Shown here one piece after another: positions 54,856 through 62,596 of a stretch of 64,000 nt of DNA. The position numbers were made by a program, and so were the translations under genes. Position 1 is the stretch's first letter. The number at the start of each line of letters is the position of its first letter. Origin of the DNA: Ignavibacteriota bacterium (GTDB lineage: Bacteria; Bacteroidota; Ignavibacteria; Tepidaquicellales; Tepidaquicellaceae); the NCBI GenBank assembly GCA_016218085.1, contig JACREY010000007.1, positions 62,001 to 126,000 of the forward strand, read 5' to 3'. The notes under the pieces were generated by a model, which made no database searches, was not told where the DNA came from, and saw nothing but the letters and a program-made list of their open reading frames with translations.

Positions 54856-56331
54856 TTATTTTATATAATTCATGGCTTTTGTTTCTCTGTGAACCCGATT
54901 TGAATTCAGCTCTGAAGCAATCAGGCTATAGAAATATATTCCCGAAGTAAGATTCAACTTGCTTATATCAAGATTTACATCATACAAACCGGATTTCAGA
55001 TTTGAGTTTACGAGTACGGCAATTTCTTTCCCGGCTACATCATACAATTTAAGACTGACATTGCTGTTATAAGGTAAAGAGTAACTGATTACCGTACTCG
55101 GATTAAAAGGGTTTGGAAAATTCTGGAAAAGTTTATAATCATTTATAATCTGTCCGTTTGGTTCGTGGATATAAGTATTATTAACCACATTCAGAAAAAA
55201 GTAACAGGAAACCAAAATATTTGCACTATCAACCGCCAGCACCCTGAGTCCGACAGTACCTATTGAAGCAGGAGTGCCGCTGAATGTTCTTGTTGCTGGA
55301 TTAAAACTCAGCCAGGACGGTAAAGGGCTGCCGTTGCTGAGAGTAGCAGAAAAAGTCAAAGTATTCAATCCGTCGTCATCAATAAACGTACTGTCAGGTA
55401 CAGTGAAATTAAATTGCCTGCCAACTGTATCTGTCAGGTTTGGTATCTGATTTTTAAGATACGGAGCGAAGTTTGTATGTTTGAGGCTGTCCATCAGTCC
55501 GTCTATTCTTGACCAGTACACAGCAACATCAGAATAATTCGGATTCGTGCCGGTTGTATAAAAGAGGTATTTATTATCTGATGAAACAAACGGACCCCAC
55601 ATTCCTTGCCCGAAATTTATTTCATTCCCAAGGTCTTTCGGATTTGTCCAGCCTCCGTTGCTCTTTTTAAAAGTAATTTTTAATCGTCCTTTTGCAAGAA
55701 TCATAAATGATTCATCTCTTGCTATGAAAAAATCCAGATTATCTTCAGGACTGCTGACAGGAAGGCCAAGACTAACGACTGTAGTATCTGAGCCGTTCAT
55801 ATATAATCTGCACCAATCTGATGCACCAATTGTCGGATTTGAAATCGAAGAAATATAATAGTTGCCGCTGTTCGTTACCTGAAAGTAATGCGCGGAATTA
55901 AGACCATATAAAAATCTCTTAGGGGTTGTCCAGTTCGAGCCGCTTCTTACGGAGTAGAGCATTTCATAAGGCACATTATTGTTCTGAAAATAAATTGTAT
56001 CACAATTACGCGAAAATGCAGGAGCAAGGTAATTTTCAAACACATTGAAAGGACCTGTCCATTTATTTCCTGAATATTTATAACATTTAATTGTATCGCC
56101 CGCGGTAGGATAGTAACGGCGGATAACGGTATAATAAATTTCCTTGCCGTCGTTTGATATGGCAATTCTTTCGCCGTAAAAGGACTGCGGACTGACAGGA
56201 AGTACAAATTTCTTGGGTGTTTTTCCTGTCGGGGGTGTTTGCGCCAGATACATACTATCCGGCGGAATGGGCTGGGAATTGCTGACACAAGCAATTATTA
56301 AAATGCATAAAGTAAAAATAACTTTTTTCAT
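54856..56331 (-). CDS. T9SS-exported PD40/cadherin-like protein, paralogue 1
   Basis: 491 residues, first gene of the operon. Signal peptide to about residue 19, PD40 propeller (ISNDGKEIYYTVIRR, VSSDNKYLFYTTGT), cadherin-like domain (FNFTVPDSTFIDDDGLNTLT, WLSFNPATRTFSGTPASIG) and type A sorting domain (KLFQNFPNPFNPSTVISYSL to AMNYIK), where the usual NYPNPFNP reads NFPNPFNP. It is the most diverged propeller of the three. The conserved opening IPPDSMYLAQTPP recurs in all three after the signal peptide. Ligand unknown; a cell-surface binding role is inferred. Confidence 0.88.
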   Translation of the reverse strand: MKKVIFTLCILIIACVSNSQPIPPDSMYLAQTPPTGKTPKKFVLPVSPQSFYGERIAISNDGKEIYYTVIRRYYPTAGDTIKCYKYSGNKWTGPFNVFENYLAPAFSRNCDTIYFQNNNVPYEMLYSVRSGSNWTTPKRFLYGLNSAHYFQVTNSGNYYISSISNPTIGASDWCRLYMNGSDTTVVSLGLPVSSPEDNLDFFIARDESFMILAKGRLKITFKKSNGGWTNPKDLGNEINFGQGMWGPFVSSDNKYLFYTTGTNPNYSDVAVYWSRIDGLMDSLKHTNFAPYLKNQIPNLTDTVGRQFNFTVPDSTFIDDDGLNTLTFSATLSNGSPLPSWLSFNPATRTFSGTPASIGTVGLRVLAVDSANILVSCYFFLNVVNNTYIHEPNGQIINDYKLFQNFPNPFNPSTVISYSLPYNSNVSLKLYDVAGKEIAVLVNSNLKSGLYDVNLDISKLNLTSGIYFYSLIASELNSNRVHRETKAMNYIK

Positions 56332-56705
56332 ATTAATTTATTTAGTTTTTTTAAATGATAATTGAATTTCAATACTGGTTAATTCAGGAAAAATAAATAC
56401 CCCTGTTAAATAATTTCATAAAACATATTTTTTTAAAAAGCGTATATAAAAGGAAGTTTTTCATAAAAATATTTTTTTTAATTAATTAATATTAATTTTC
56501 TATACGAAAAAAAGTTGGATATGATAATGTGTTTTCAGCATATGCAAATAATTAATCAGTAAACTGCCTGAAAATGTCTGTGAAAGCATTATAAATCCGG
56601 ACGTTCGCGTTAATTTTCAGGGATTTTACCTGAAAAACCACTTAATTCACTTAATTTGATTATTTTTTACATTCGGTATTTACTATTTTAGCTTAATTCC
56701 TGAAG
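56332..56705. other. Intergenic region between divergent operons, with repeated CCTGAAAA sites
   Basis: 374 AT-rich bases shared by the three-paralogue operon (minus) and the LytS/LytTR operon (plus). No coding frame. Short sites with the core CCTGAAAA or its complement occur at 56532-56538, 56567-56574, 56614-56621 and 56629-56636; the last two form a perfect 8-bp inverted repeat with a 7-base spacer, about 70 bases before the kinase gene. They are candidates for binding of the LytTR regulator or for a 5' leader hairpin. Confidence 0.4.
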
Positions 56706-57743
56706 ATGGAAAACAAAACCGTCATAAAAATACATATTGCATTCTGGATTATTTCATCCGGTGTTTCCTTTTTACATATACTTGCATATTTAAGCAATCC
56801 AATGATAATCCAGCTGGTATTCGGAATTTTTATAAGTATTCTATGCAATGCTTTCACATTTTACATCTTCTACTTCCTGGTAAGGGATAATATTCTGAAT
56901 AAAAAAAGAATTTTCTTTCTGATTTTTTTCGAATTTGCTTTTCTTGCGGTATTCAGTTTAGTGTATTGTGTTTTGTACGTATTGCCTTATGTATTTACGC
57001 TTACTCCTGATAATCCGGTCAAATTCATAATTGAAAACGGAATCAGGAACAGAATTTATATTGCAGCAGCTTACATTGCTTCATTTTCAATTTTGGGAAT
57101 TCTCTCCAGAGTTACTCTTCTTTGGTACAGAAACCAGTTAAAGAAAAAAGACCTGGAAAAGCAGAATATTGCAAACGAGCTGGCAATGCTGAAAGTACAG
57201 ATAAATCCGCATTTTCTGTTCAACACAATGAACAATATTAAATCACTTATTAACAGCCGCCCTTCGAAAGCAATTACAAGTATAGATAAACTGAAAGGCA
57301 TTATGCATTATATGGTTTTTGATTCATCTTCGGAATCTGTACTGCTCGCGGAGGAGGTGCGGCATATAAATAATTATCTCGAACTGGAAAAAATCAGATT
57401 CAGCGACCCCGGTTTTATCGACTTTAAAATAACAGGTGATTACGGGGAAATAAATATTCCGCCGTTAATTTTTATGCCGTTCATAGAAAATGCATTCAAA
57501 CACGGCAACCGGCTTGCAACACCGCCCGGTATAACAATCAGGCTGGATGTTATAGATGACAGGATTGATTTTGAAGTATCGAATTCCGTCAATGAATTCG
57601 GAATAATTCGGAACGGCAAAAGCGGATTCGGGCTTGCAAACATATGCAGGAGACTCGATTTGCTTTTCGGTGAAAAATATAAATTAGAAATTAGCAATAA
57701 AGACAAAGAATATTCAGTTAAACTTTACCTTAACCTAAAATGA
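56706..57743 (+). CDS. LytS/YehU-type sensor histidine kinase
   Basis: 345 residues. Four membrane helices in the first 150 residues, a short coiled linker, then the His_kinase domain of the LytS type with phospho-acceptor H169 in QINPHFLFNTMNNI. The ATPase domain is complete: N box FIENAFKHG and G box SGFGLANICRRLDLLFGEKY. It overlaps the regulator gene by 4 bases (ATGA), a sign of coupled translation. The sensor part has no recognised ligand-binding domain. It is the active kinase of this operon. Confidence 0.93.
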   Translation: MENKTVIKIHIAFWIISSGVSFLHILAYLSNPMIIQLVFGIFISILCNAFTFYIFYFLVRDNILNKKRIFFLIFFEFAFLAVFSLVYCVLYVLPYVFTLTPDNPVKFIIENGIRNRIYIAAAYIASFSILGILSRVTLLWYRNQLKKKDLEKQNIANELAMLKVQINPHFLFNTMNNIKSLINSRPSKAITSIDKLKGIMHYMVFDSSSESVLLAEEVRHINNYLELEKIRFSDPGFIDFKITGDYGEINIPPLIFMPFIENAFKHGNRLATPPGITIRLDVIDDRIDFEVSNSVNEFGIIRNGKSGFGLANICRRLDLLFGEKYKLEISNKDKEYSVKLYLNLK

Positions 57744-58456
57744 CAATAAAATGCATAGCTGTAGACGATGAACCGCTTGCGCTGGATATTATAAAAGATT
57801 ATGTGTCCCGCATTCCATTCCTGAAGCTTATAAAAACTTTTTCAGAAGGCATCAGCGTGATAGAATATTTATCATCCAATACCGTGGATTTGATTTTTCT
57901 CGATATTGAAATGGGTGGAATTTCAGGAACGCAGCTGCTGAAATCCCTTCAAAAGAAACCAAAAGTTATTATGACCACAGCATACAGGAATTACGCCGTG
58001 GATGCATTCGATTTAAACGTTACCGACTACCTGCTTAAGCCATTTTCGTTCGACAGGTTTTTACAAGCTGTAGAAAAAGCGCATACCCTGATAAAAAGCG
58101 AACAGCCGCATTTAACCTCAGAAAGCACAGAACGAAAATATTTCTTTGTAAAATCTGACGGGAAACTGATTAAAGTTAATTTTGACGACATACTATATAT
58201 TGAAGGAATGAGCGAATATCTTGTTATAAAAACCAGAAACGGAAATATTATCACGCTTCAGAACTTCAGGAACATCGAAGAGTCGCTCCCGGATTCGGGC
58301 TTTGTGAGAATACACAAATCCTACCTGGTCTCCCTGAATAAAATCGAGAGCGTTAAAGGGCAATGCGTAATTATTTCCGGCAAGGAACTGCCTATAGGCA
58401 ATAAATTCAAAAAGGAATTCTTTTCAATAATTTCATCGACGGATAAAAGAGATTAA
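57740..58456 (+). CDS. LytTR-family response regulator
   Basis: 238 residues: receiver domain (about 1-120) with the acidic pair in VDDEP, phospho-acceptor D55 in LIFLDIEMGG and lysine in YLLKPFSF, then a LytTR DNA-binding domain (about 135-235; FFVKSDGKLIKVNFDDILYI and FVRIHKSYLVSLNKI). It overlaps the kinase gene upstream by 4 bases and the second kinase-like gene downstream by 1 base. The repeated CCTGAAAA sites upstream of the operon are possible targets, which would mean autoregulation. Confidence 0.94.
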   Translation: MTIKCIAVDDEPLALDIIKDYVSRIPFLKLIKTFSEGISVIEYLSSNTVDLIFLDIEMGGISGTQLLKSLQKKPKVIMTTAYRNYAVDAFDLNVTDYLLKPFSFDRFLQAVEKAHTLIKSEQPHLTSESTERKYFFVKSDGKLIKVNFDDILYIEGMSEYLVIKTRNGNIITLQNFRNIEESLPDSGFVRIHKSYLVSLNKIESVKGQCVIISGKELPIGNKFKKEFFSIISSTDKRD

Positions 58457-59481
58457 TGACAAGAAGGCAAATCATATATGTTCATTTAGCATTCTGGGCT
58501 GTAATGTTAACTCTGACAGGGCTTGAGACAATTCCCCAGTTCGGTATAAGAACATACAGTTTTATTGTTCTGGATTACATATTTTATGCCGCGTCATTTA
58601 TTTCGATGTTTTATCTTTTTTATTATCTGATATCCGAAAAGCACCTCATCAAAAAAAAGATGGTATTTTTCGTTGTATCGGGATTACTTCTTATTATAGT
58701 TTCGGCCGTTCCCATTACATTAATATACGTTTATATTCTGTTCCCCGGTTTATTCGACCTGCCGTCCAACAAGCTCCTACCTGATTTCGGGAAATATTAT
58801 TTCAGTTTTATGGAAACTAATTTCATATTCGTAACATCAGGCGTGCTTTTAAAGACCGCACTGCTCTGGTACAATAATTTCATGAAACAAAAAGAGATTG
58901 AAAAACAAATATTATCAAATGAGCTGTCCTTGCTGAAATCGCAGATAAATCCCCGCTTTCTTTTTGATTCTCTCGAAAGTATAAAATCCCTTGCTTTTTC
59001 CGAACCGGAAAAAGCTGTCACGGGTATAGAGTACCTTTCGGAAATTATGAGCTTTATGCTATACGAAACATCATCGGATAAAATCCTGCTGGATGATGAA
59101 ATAAAAAGCATAAAGAATTATCTTGAATTCAAAAAAATCCTGAACGCTTCAGACAGGATTAATTTCTCTGTTAGCGGCAATACGGCAGGAAGAAAAATTC
59201 TTCCTCTGATTTTCTTACCGCTTGTCGAATACATTTTCAGTTTTAATGACGGAAGGTCAGAATTTACAAAAATGGAAACAGGTATTTCTGCCGATGAGAC
59301 AAAATTAACTTGCTGTTCGGAAATCACTTTTCCCGAAAATATAAATCTTTCAACGGAATGCAATGAAGATATTTTAAAATCTGCGGAACGCCGACTCGAA
59401 TTAGCTTACGGTAACAGGTATAAACTGGAGAAGAAATGCACCGGAGAAAAATATTCGATAGTTTTGGAATTGGGAATTTAA
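58456..59481 (+). CDS. LytS-like pseudokinase
   Basis: 341 residues, paralogous to the first gene of the operon: four membrane helices, linker and His_kinase region align along their length. The phospho-acceptor block reads QINPRFLFDSLESI, with R167 where H169 stands in the paralogue, and the ATPase domain is degraded: FIENAFKHG has become LVEYIFSFNDG, and the G box SGFGLANICRRLDLL is replaced by LKSAERRLELA without glycines. The frame is intact and overlaps the regulator gene by 1 base, so loss of catalysis seems selected rather than decay. I infer a regulatory or sensory partner that forms heterodimers with the active kinase. Confidence 0.85.
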   Translation: MTRRQIIYVHLAFWAVMLTLTGLETIPQFGIRTYSFIVLDYIFYAASFISMFYLFYYLISEKHLIKKKMVFFVVSGLLLIIVSAVPITLIYVYILFPGLFDLPSNKLLPDFGKYYFSFMETNFIFVTSGVLLKTALLWYNNFMKQKEIEKQILSNELSLLKSQINPRFLFDSLESIKSLAFSEPEKAVTGIEYLSEIMSFMLYETSSDKILLDDEIKSIKNYLEFKKILNASDRINFSVSGNTAGRKILPLIFLPLVEYIFSFNDGRSEFTKMETGISADETKLTCCSEITFPENINLSTECNEDILKSAERRLELAYGNRYKLEKKCTGEKYSIVLELGI

Positions 59482-59637
59482 CATACGATAATTTTTGCAA
59501 TATTTTTAATTGATTTTCAAATTACTGCAAGTTTACCTCAATTCGAAAGACCGAAGAAATTAATAAATCCCGATATTCGATTTTTCAAGACTCTTCTTCT
59601 GAATTGAAAATAAAATTTATTTCCCGTAAATTGAACT

Positions 59638-59713
<76 letters not shown>

Positions 59714-59715
59714 CA

Positions 59716-59783
59716 TTCAATGTACAATTTTCAATGTACAATGTACTTTTTCCGGTGTTCAATTTTCAATTTCAGATGTTCAG
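59716..59783. repeat. Short direct repeats after the tRNA
   Basis: The 13-mer TTCAATGTACAAT occurs at 59716-59728 and 59730-59742 (period 14), followed by a partial third copy (AATGTAC) and by looser TTCAATTTTCAATTTCAG repeats to 59783. It starts 3 bases after the tRNA. No integrase or second tRNA fragment accompanies it. Confidence 0.6.
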
Positions 59784-59877
59784 TAAATATCTTGTAGCAT
59801 TTTTAGTTTGAATATTTCAGAATTTTTGGAATTTATTCCTATTATTTATAGTTTACACAGGTAAAATATTAAATAAT

Positions 59878-60306
59878 ATGAATATGTTTAAAAATCTTTT
59901 TTTGGCGGTTTTGTTTTTTTTAGCAGTAGTTTTCTTTTTAGCAGATAAAACTTATTCCGAAAACAATACAATGAATCAAAGTGATACTGTTCAAATAAAA
60001 ATCCTGACATATATATACCTTGGAGAAACCGACAATGATTTTTTCATTACGTGCAGTATAGAAAAAGGGGAAGTGGTGCCGGATATGCTTCTGGATGCAG
60101 TGTGCAAAACGGGAAAAAGATTTTCGGTTAAAATAGATAAAATCGAAAAATATCTGTTCACGGATGTATTCATTCCTTCGGCAAAGACGGGAGACTCCGT
60201 ATGCCTGCGGGCAAAACTCAACAGCGGCAACGCTTCGGGGTTCAATCACGAGGATTATGTACTTGTAAATACAGGCGCTCCTTATTTTGAGGCAATAAAG
60301 AAATAA
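59878..60306 (+). CDS. Exported small protein, possible EF-Tu domain-2-like barrel
   Basis: 142 residues with a strong N-terminal hydrophobic segment (MFKNLFLAVLFFLAVVFFLA), cleaved near TYSEN or kept as an anchor. The mature part of about 110 residues follows the strand order of the beta-barrel in domain 2 of translation factors: FFITCSIEKGEVVPDMLL, then FSVKIDKIEK and AKTGDSVCLRAKLN. That fold in an exported protein would be unusual; the match is by pattern only. Two cysteines. No obvious operon partner. Confidence 0.65.
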   Translation: MNMFKNLFLAVLFFLAVVFFLADKTYSENNTMNQSDTVQIKILTYIYLGETDNDFFITCSIEKGEVVPDMLLDAVCKTGKRFSVKIDKIEKYLFTDVFIPSAKTGDSVCLRAKLNSGNASGFNHEDYVLVNTGAPYFEAIKK

Positions 60307-60323
60307 TTTTCCGAAAACGGATT

Positions 60324-60803
60324 TTATTTAAAGGTATATCCGATTCCGCCTATGGATAAATAAGTATTAGCAGGAACTTCAAGCCCGGCTTTCAGCATCA
60401 GACCGCCTTCATCAGGCTGATACCTGTAGCCAAGTTTAGCGGCAGGAAAGAAAGAAAAACTTTTTTCCTGTTCAAGATTGAAAAACGGCCCGCCACCAAG
60501 ACCTGCTTCGAATTTATTTTTTTGTTTTGTCATATAATTAAATGTTACGGGAAAGCTCAGGCAAGTGCCCGATATGGCATCACCTGAAACGCCCGCTCCA
60601 AAAAAGCCGATATTCACCCCTCCCCTAAGGCTGAAATTATCATTCAGCATTCTTTCATAATTCAAACCGCAGCCGACAGCAACAGCACTTCGGGAGAATA
60701 TCAGTCCGAAATCCAGATAAATAGTGTTTTTTGCTTTTGTAATATCCTGAGAATAAATAGTGACTGCGCAAAGAATAGACAGGAAAATAATAAGTCGTTT
60801 CAT
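60324..60803 (-). CDS. Small outer-membrane beta-barrel-like protein
   Basis: 159 residues with a signal peptide ending near IYSQD. The mature chain alternates aromatic and small residues in about eight strands (YLDFGLIFSRSAVAVGCGLNY, LGYRYQ, the closing IGGIGYTF), typical of eight-stranded OmpA/OmpX-type barrels, though it ends in lysine after the last phenylalanine. It is a lone minus-strand gene convergent with the preceding one. Function unknown. Confidence 0.75.
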   Translation of the reverse strand: MKRLIIFLSILCAVTIYSQDITKAKNTIYLDFGLIFSRSAVAVGCGLNYERMLNDNFSLRGGVNIGFFGAGVSGDAISGTCLSFPVTFNYMTKQKNKFEAGLGGGPFFNLEQEKSFSFFPAAKLGYRYQPDEGGLMLKAGLEVPANTYLSIGGIGYTFK

Positions 60804-60999
60804 TTATTTAATTTTATTTGTAAGAGAAATAATAACTATTAAGCCTGAAACAACAATCTAATGCAAACTTACAGATTTTTTTATAATACTTAAATCCTAT
60901 TATTACTAATCTTTGATATTTTTTTGCGGTTTAATGCACTTGTAATATAATTTCATTATATTGCATAAAATATTTTCAGATAAAAAACAAATCGTATAA

Positions 61000-61440
61000 A
61001 TGAAACCACAGGGACAGGCAATAGTAATGTACATCGGAATAATTATCGGAGGGCTTGGTTTTCTATTGGGCGCTGGGGTTGCTATAATTGCGGCGCCAAT
61101 ACCCGGGACTATATTTACGGCAATATTCATTATCATATTCGGATTAACATTTGGAAGGCTTTATTTAAGAAACAGAACAAGAAACCGCCTTCTTCGCACG
61201 GGGAGAAGAGCAAGAGGGAAAATTATCGAAGTTTGGGACACAGGAGTAACAATAAATAATCAACCGCAGATTGGTATGATAATTGAAGTTAAACCGGATA
61301 CGGAAATGCCATTCAAAGCAGAAGTAAAGCAGGTAATTTCCCGCCTGCAGACTTTTTATTATCAGGTTGGAAAAAACTGCATAGTGAGATACGACCAAAA
61401 TGATAAAAGCACTGTAGCTATAGAATCATTAAATGATTGA
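61000..61440 (+). CDS. DUF3592-like membrane protein
   Basis: 146 residues: two membrane helices (about 8-30 and 36-56), a basic loop (RNRTRNRLLRTGRRARGK) and a small beta-rich cytosolic domain with the pattern GKIIEVWDTGVTINNQPQ, EVKPDTEMPFKAEV and the closing GKNCIVRYDQND. This layout is shared by many unnamed bacterial proteins. Function unknown. Monocistronic as far as I can see. Confidence 0.75.
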   Translation: MKPQGQAIVMYIGIIIGGLGFLLGAGVAIIAAPIPGTIFTAIFIIIFGLTFGRLYLRNRTRNRLLRTGRRARGKIIEVWDTGVTINNQPQIGMIIEVKPDTEMPFKAEVKQVISRLQTFYYQVGKNCIVRYDQNDKSTVAIESLND

Positions 61441-61518
61441 TTTCACCGGTAAAAAATATTTTAAACTTGAACTATTAGATTATTCTTCTTAATTTTCTTC
61501 TTATAAGGAAAAAACACT

Positions 61519-62049
61519 TTGAAAAAGGCAATCACAATATTCCTGATTTTAATGCTGCTTTTCAATTCAGCAGGGTATGTTATTGTATATTTTCAATTAA
61601 AATCTTTTTTTAAGAAACAGGCATTCACAAAACTCGAAAATTTTGTAAAACCGGAAGATTTAACTACAATAGTCCTTTCAAAATACGAATTCGAAAATGA
61701 AGACGAGAATTTTCATTTTGTGGAGCCGCACGAAATCAGGTACCACGGTAATATGTATGACATCTCCAGGATAGAATTCGAAGGCGAAACAGTTAAAATT
61801 ATTGCCTTAAGTGATGAAAACGAAACCAACCTGAAAAACCTTTTTGCACAGTTTTTTACAAAATGTCTAAACGATAAATATTCAAATACGGCATCAGCTA
61901 TTCAATCTCTGATAATTGACGCCGGAATGCCGGTTGATTTTGACGGCATTTCTGCATTTAAACACGATATTTACTTTTCAAATCTGTATTTTCCCACATT
62001 AAACACTATCATAGACATACCTTATCCACCCCCCAGATTTGCTTTATAA
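61519..62049 (+). CDS. Uncharacterised exported or membrane-anchored protein upstream of a TonB receptor
   Basis: 176 residues from a TTG codon at 61519 with an AAGGA site about 10 bases upstream; the TTG starts a good signal or anchor sequence (KKAITIFLILMLLFNSAGYV). The mature part has DEIRYHG-like motif HEIRYHGNMYDISRIEF, a layout I know from small periplasmic proteins coded near outer-membrane receptors in Bacteroidota, and ends with DIPYPPPRFAL. I cannot assign a function. A TonB-dependent receptor gene follows after 547 bases. Confidence 0.65.
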   Translation: MKKAITIFLILMLLFNSAGYVIVYFQLKSFFKKQAFTKLENFVKPEDLTTIVLSKYEFENEDENFHFVEPHEIRYHGNMYDISRIEFEGETVKIIALSDENETNLKNLFAQFFTKCLNDKYSNTASAIQSLIIDAGMPVDFDGISAFKHDIYFSNLYFPTLNTIIDIPYPPPRFAL

Positions 62050-62241
62050 AAATCTGCAAATTTTATTCTCTTATAATGGTAGATTACATCGGATTTTCAA
62101 ATTGATTTTTACTTAAAAGAAAAACTATATTTTTCCCAGGATATAAGATTTTCAGTTAATATATTTTTAACCGGTGTAGCACCATTAAAGATATACGAAA
62201 ATTTACAATCTAAAAGAAAGACTGACAGTCGCATTCTTTGT

Positions 62242-62299
62242 TCAGCGAGGTCACCCTTTCTGTACCTCGCTGAGCGGAATGTCAAAGAAGCGTTCTTTG
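62242..62299. repeat. Paired inverted repeats, REP-like
   Basis: A perfect 10-bp inverted repeat TCAGCGAGGT / ACCTCGCTGA (62242-62251, 62264-62273) is followed by a second, CAAAGAA-GCG-TTCTTTG (62283-62299). The core CCTCGCTGAGCGGAATG has the look of dispersed intergenic repeats that occur in many copies per genome. No T-tract follows, so it is not a normal terminator. Confidence 0.55.
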
Positions 62300-62456
62300 A
62301 ATTCGGTGATTTGATTGCTTTAATTAACGTATAATCCGGAATAATAGAGCTCAAAGTAGCGCGGTATAAAAACTTGTATCGTTAAATGATTTTTGTAAGG
62401 CAAAAACAATAATTTTCTTCTGAAAAGAAGATTGCTAAAGATACATTCTGAGAAAT

Positions 62457-62480
62457 GCGGGGTGTCTTCCTCCACCCCGC
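62457..62480. repeat. GC-rich inverted repeat
   Basis: Perfect 8-bp stem GCGGGGTG / CACCCCGC with an 8-base loop, far richer in GC than its surroundings, about 115 bases before the receptor start. No T-run on either strand. It could be a REP-type repeat or a leader structure. Confidence 0.5.
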
Positions 62481-62596
62481 TCTTGGAATGGGAGTTATAA
62501 TTTGCAGAAAATTTGCCTGAAGGTATTAAAGGGGTTTAGGAATTCATTTAAAAAGAATTTTATTGTAAACTTTTTTGAATTAAAATTATTTAAACA

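Larger units (their letters stand above)
62050..62596. other. Hairpin-rich intergenic region before the TonB receptor
   Basis: 547 bases. An 81-codon minus-strand frame (62109-62354) runs through the inverted repeats and has no protein-like features, so I treat the region as non-coding. It holds two GC-rich hairpins (listed separately) and the receptor promoter. None of the hairpins has a T-tract. Confidence 0.6.

Noticed and set aside
62109-62354. Minus-strand open frame of 81 codons
   Set aside because: It crosses two perfect inverted repeats, has no signal, domain or composition typical of proteins here, and no promoter or partner.
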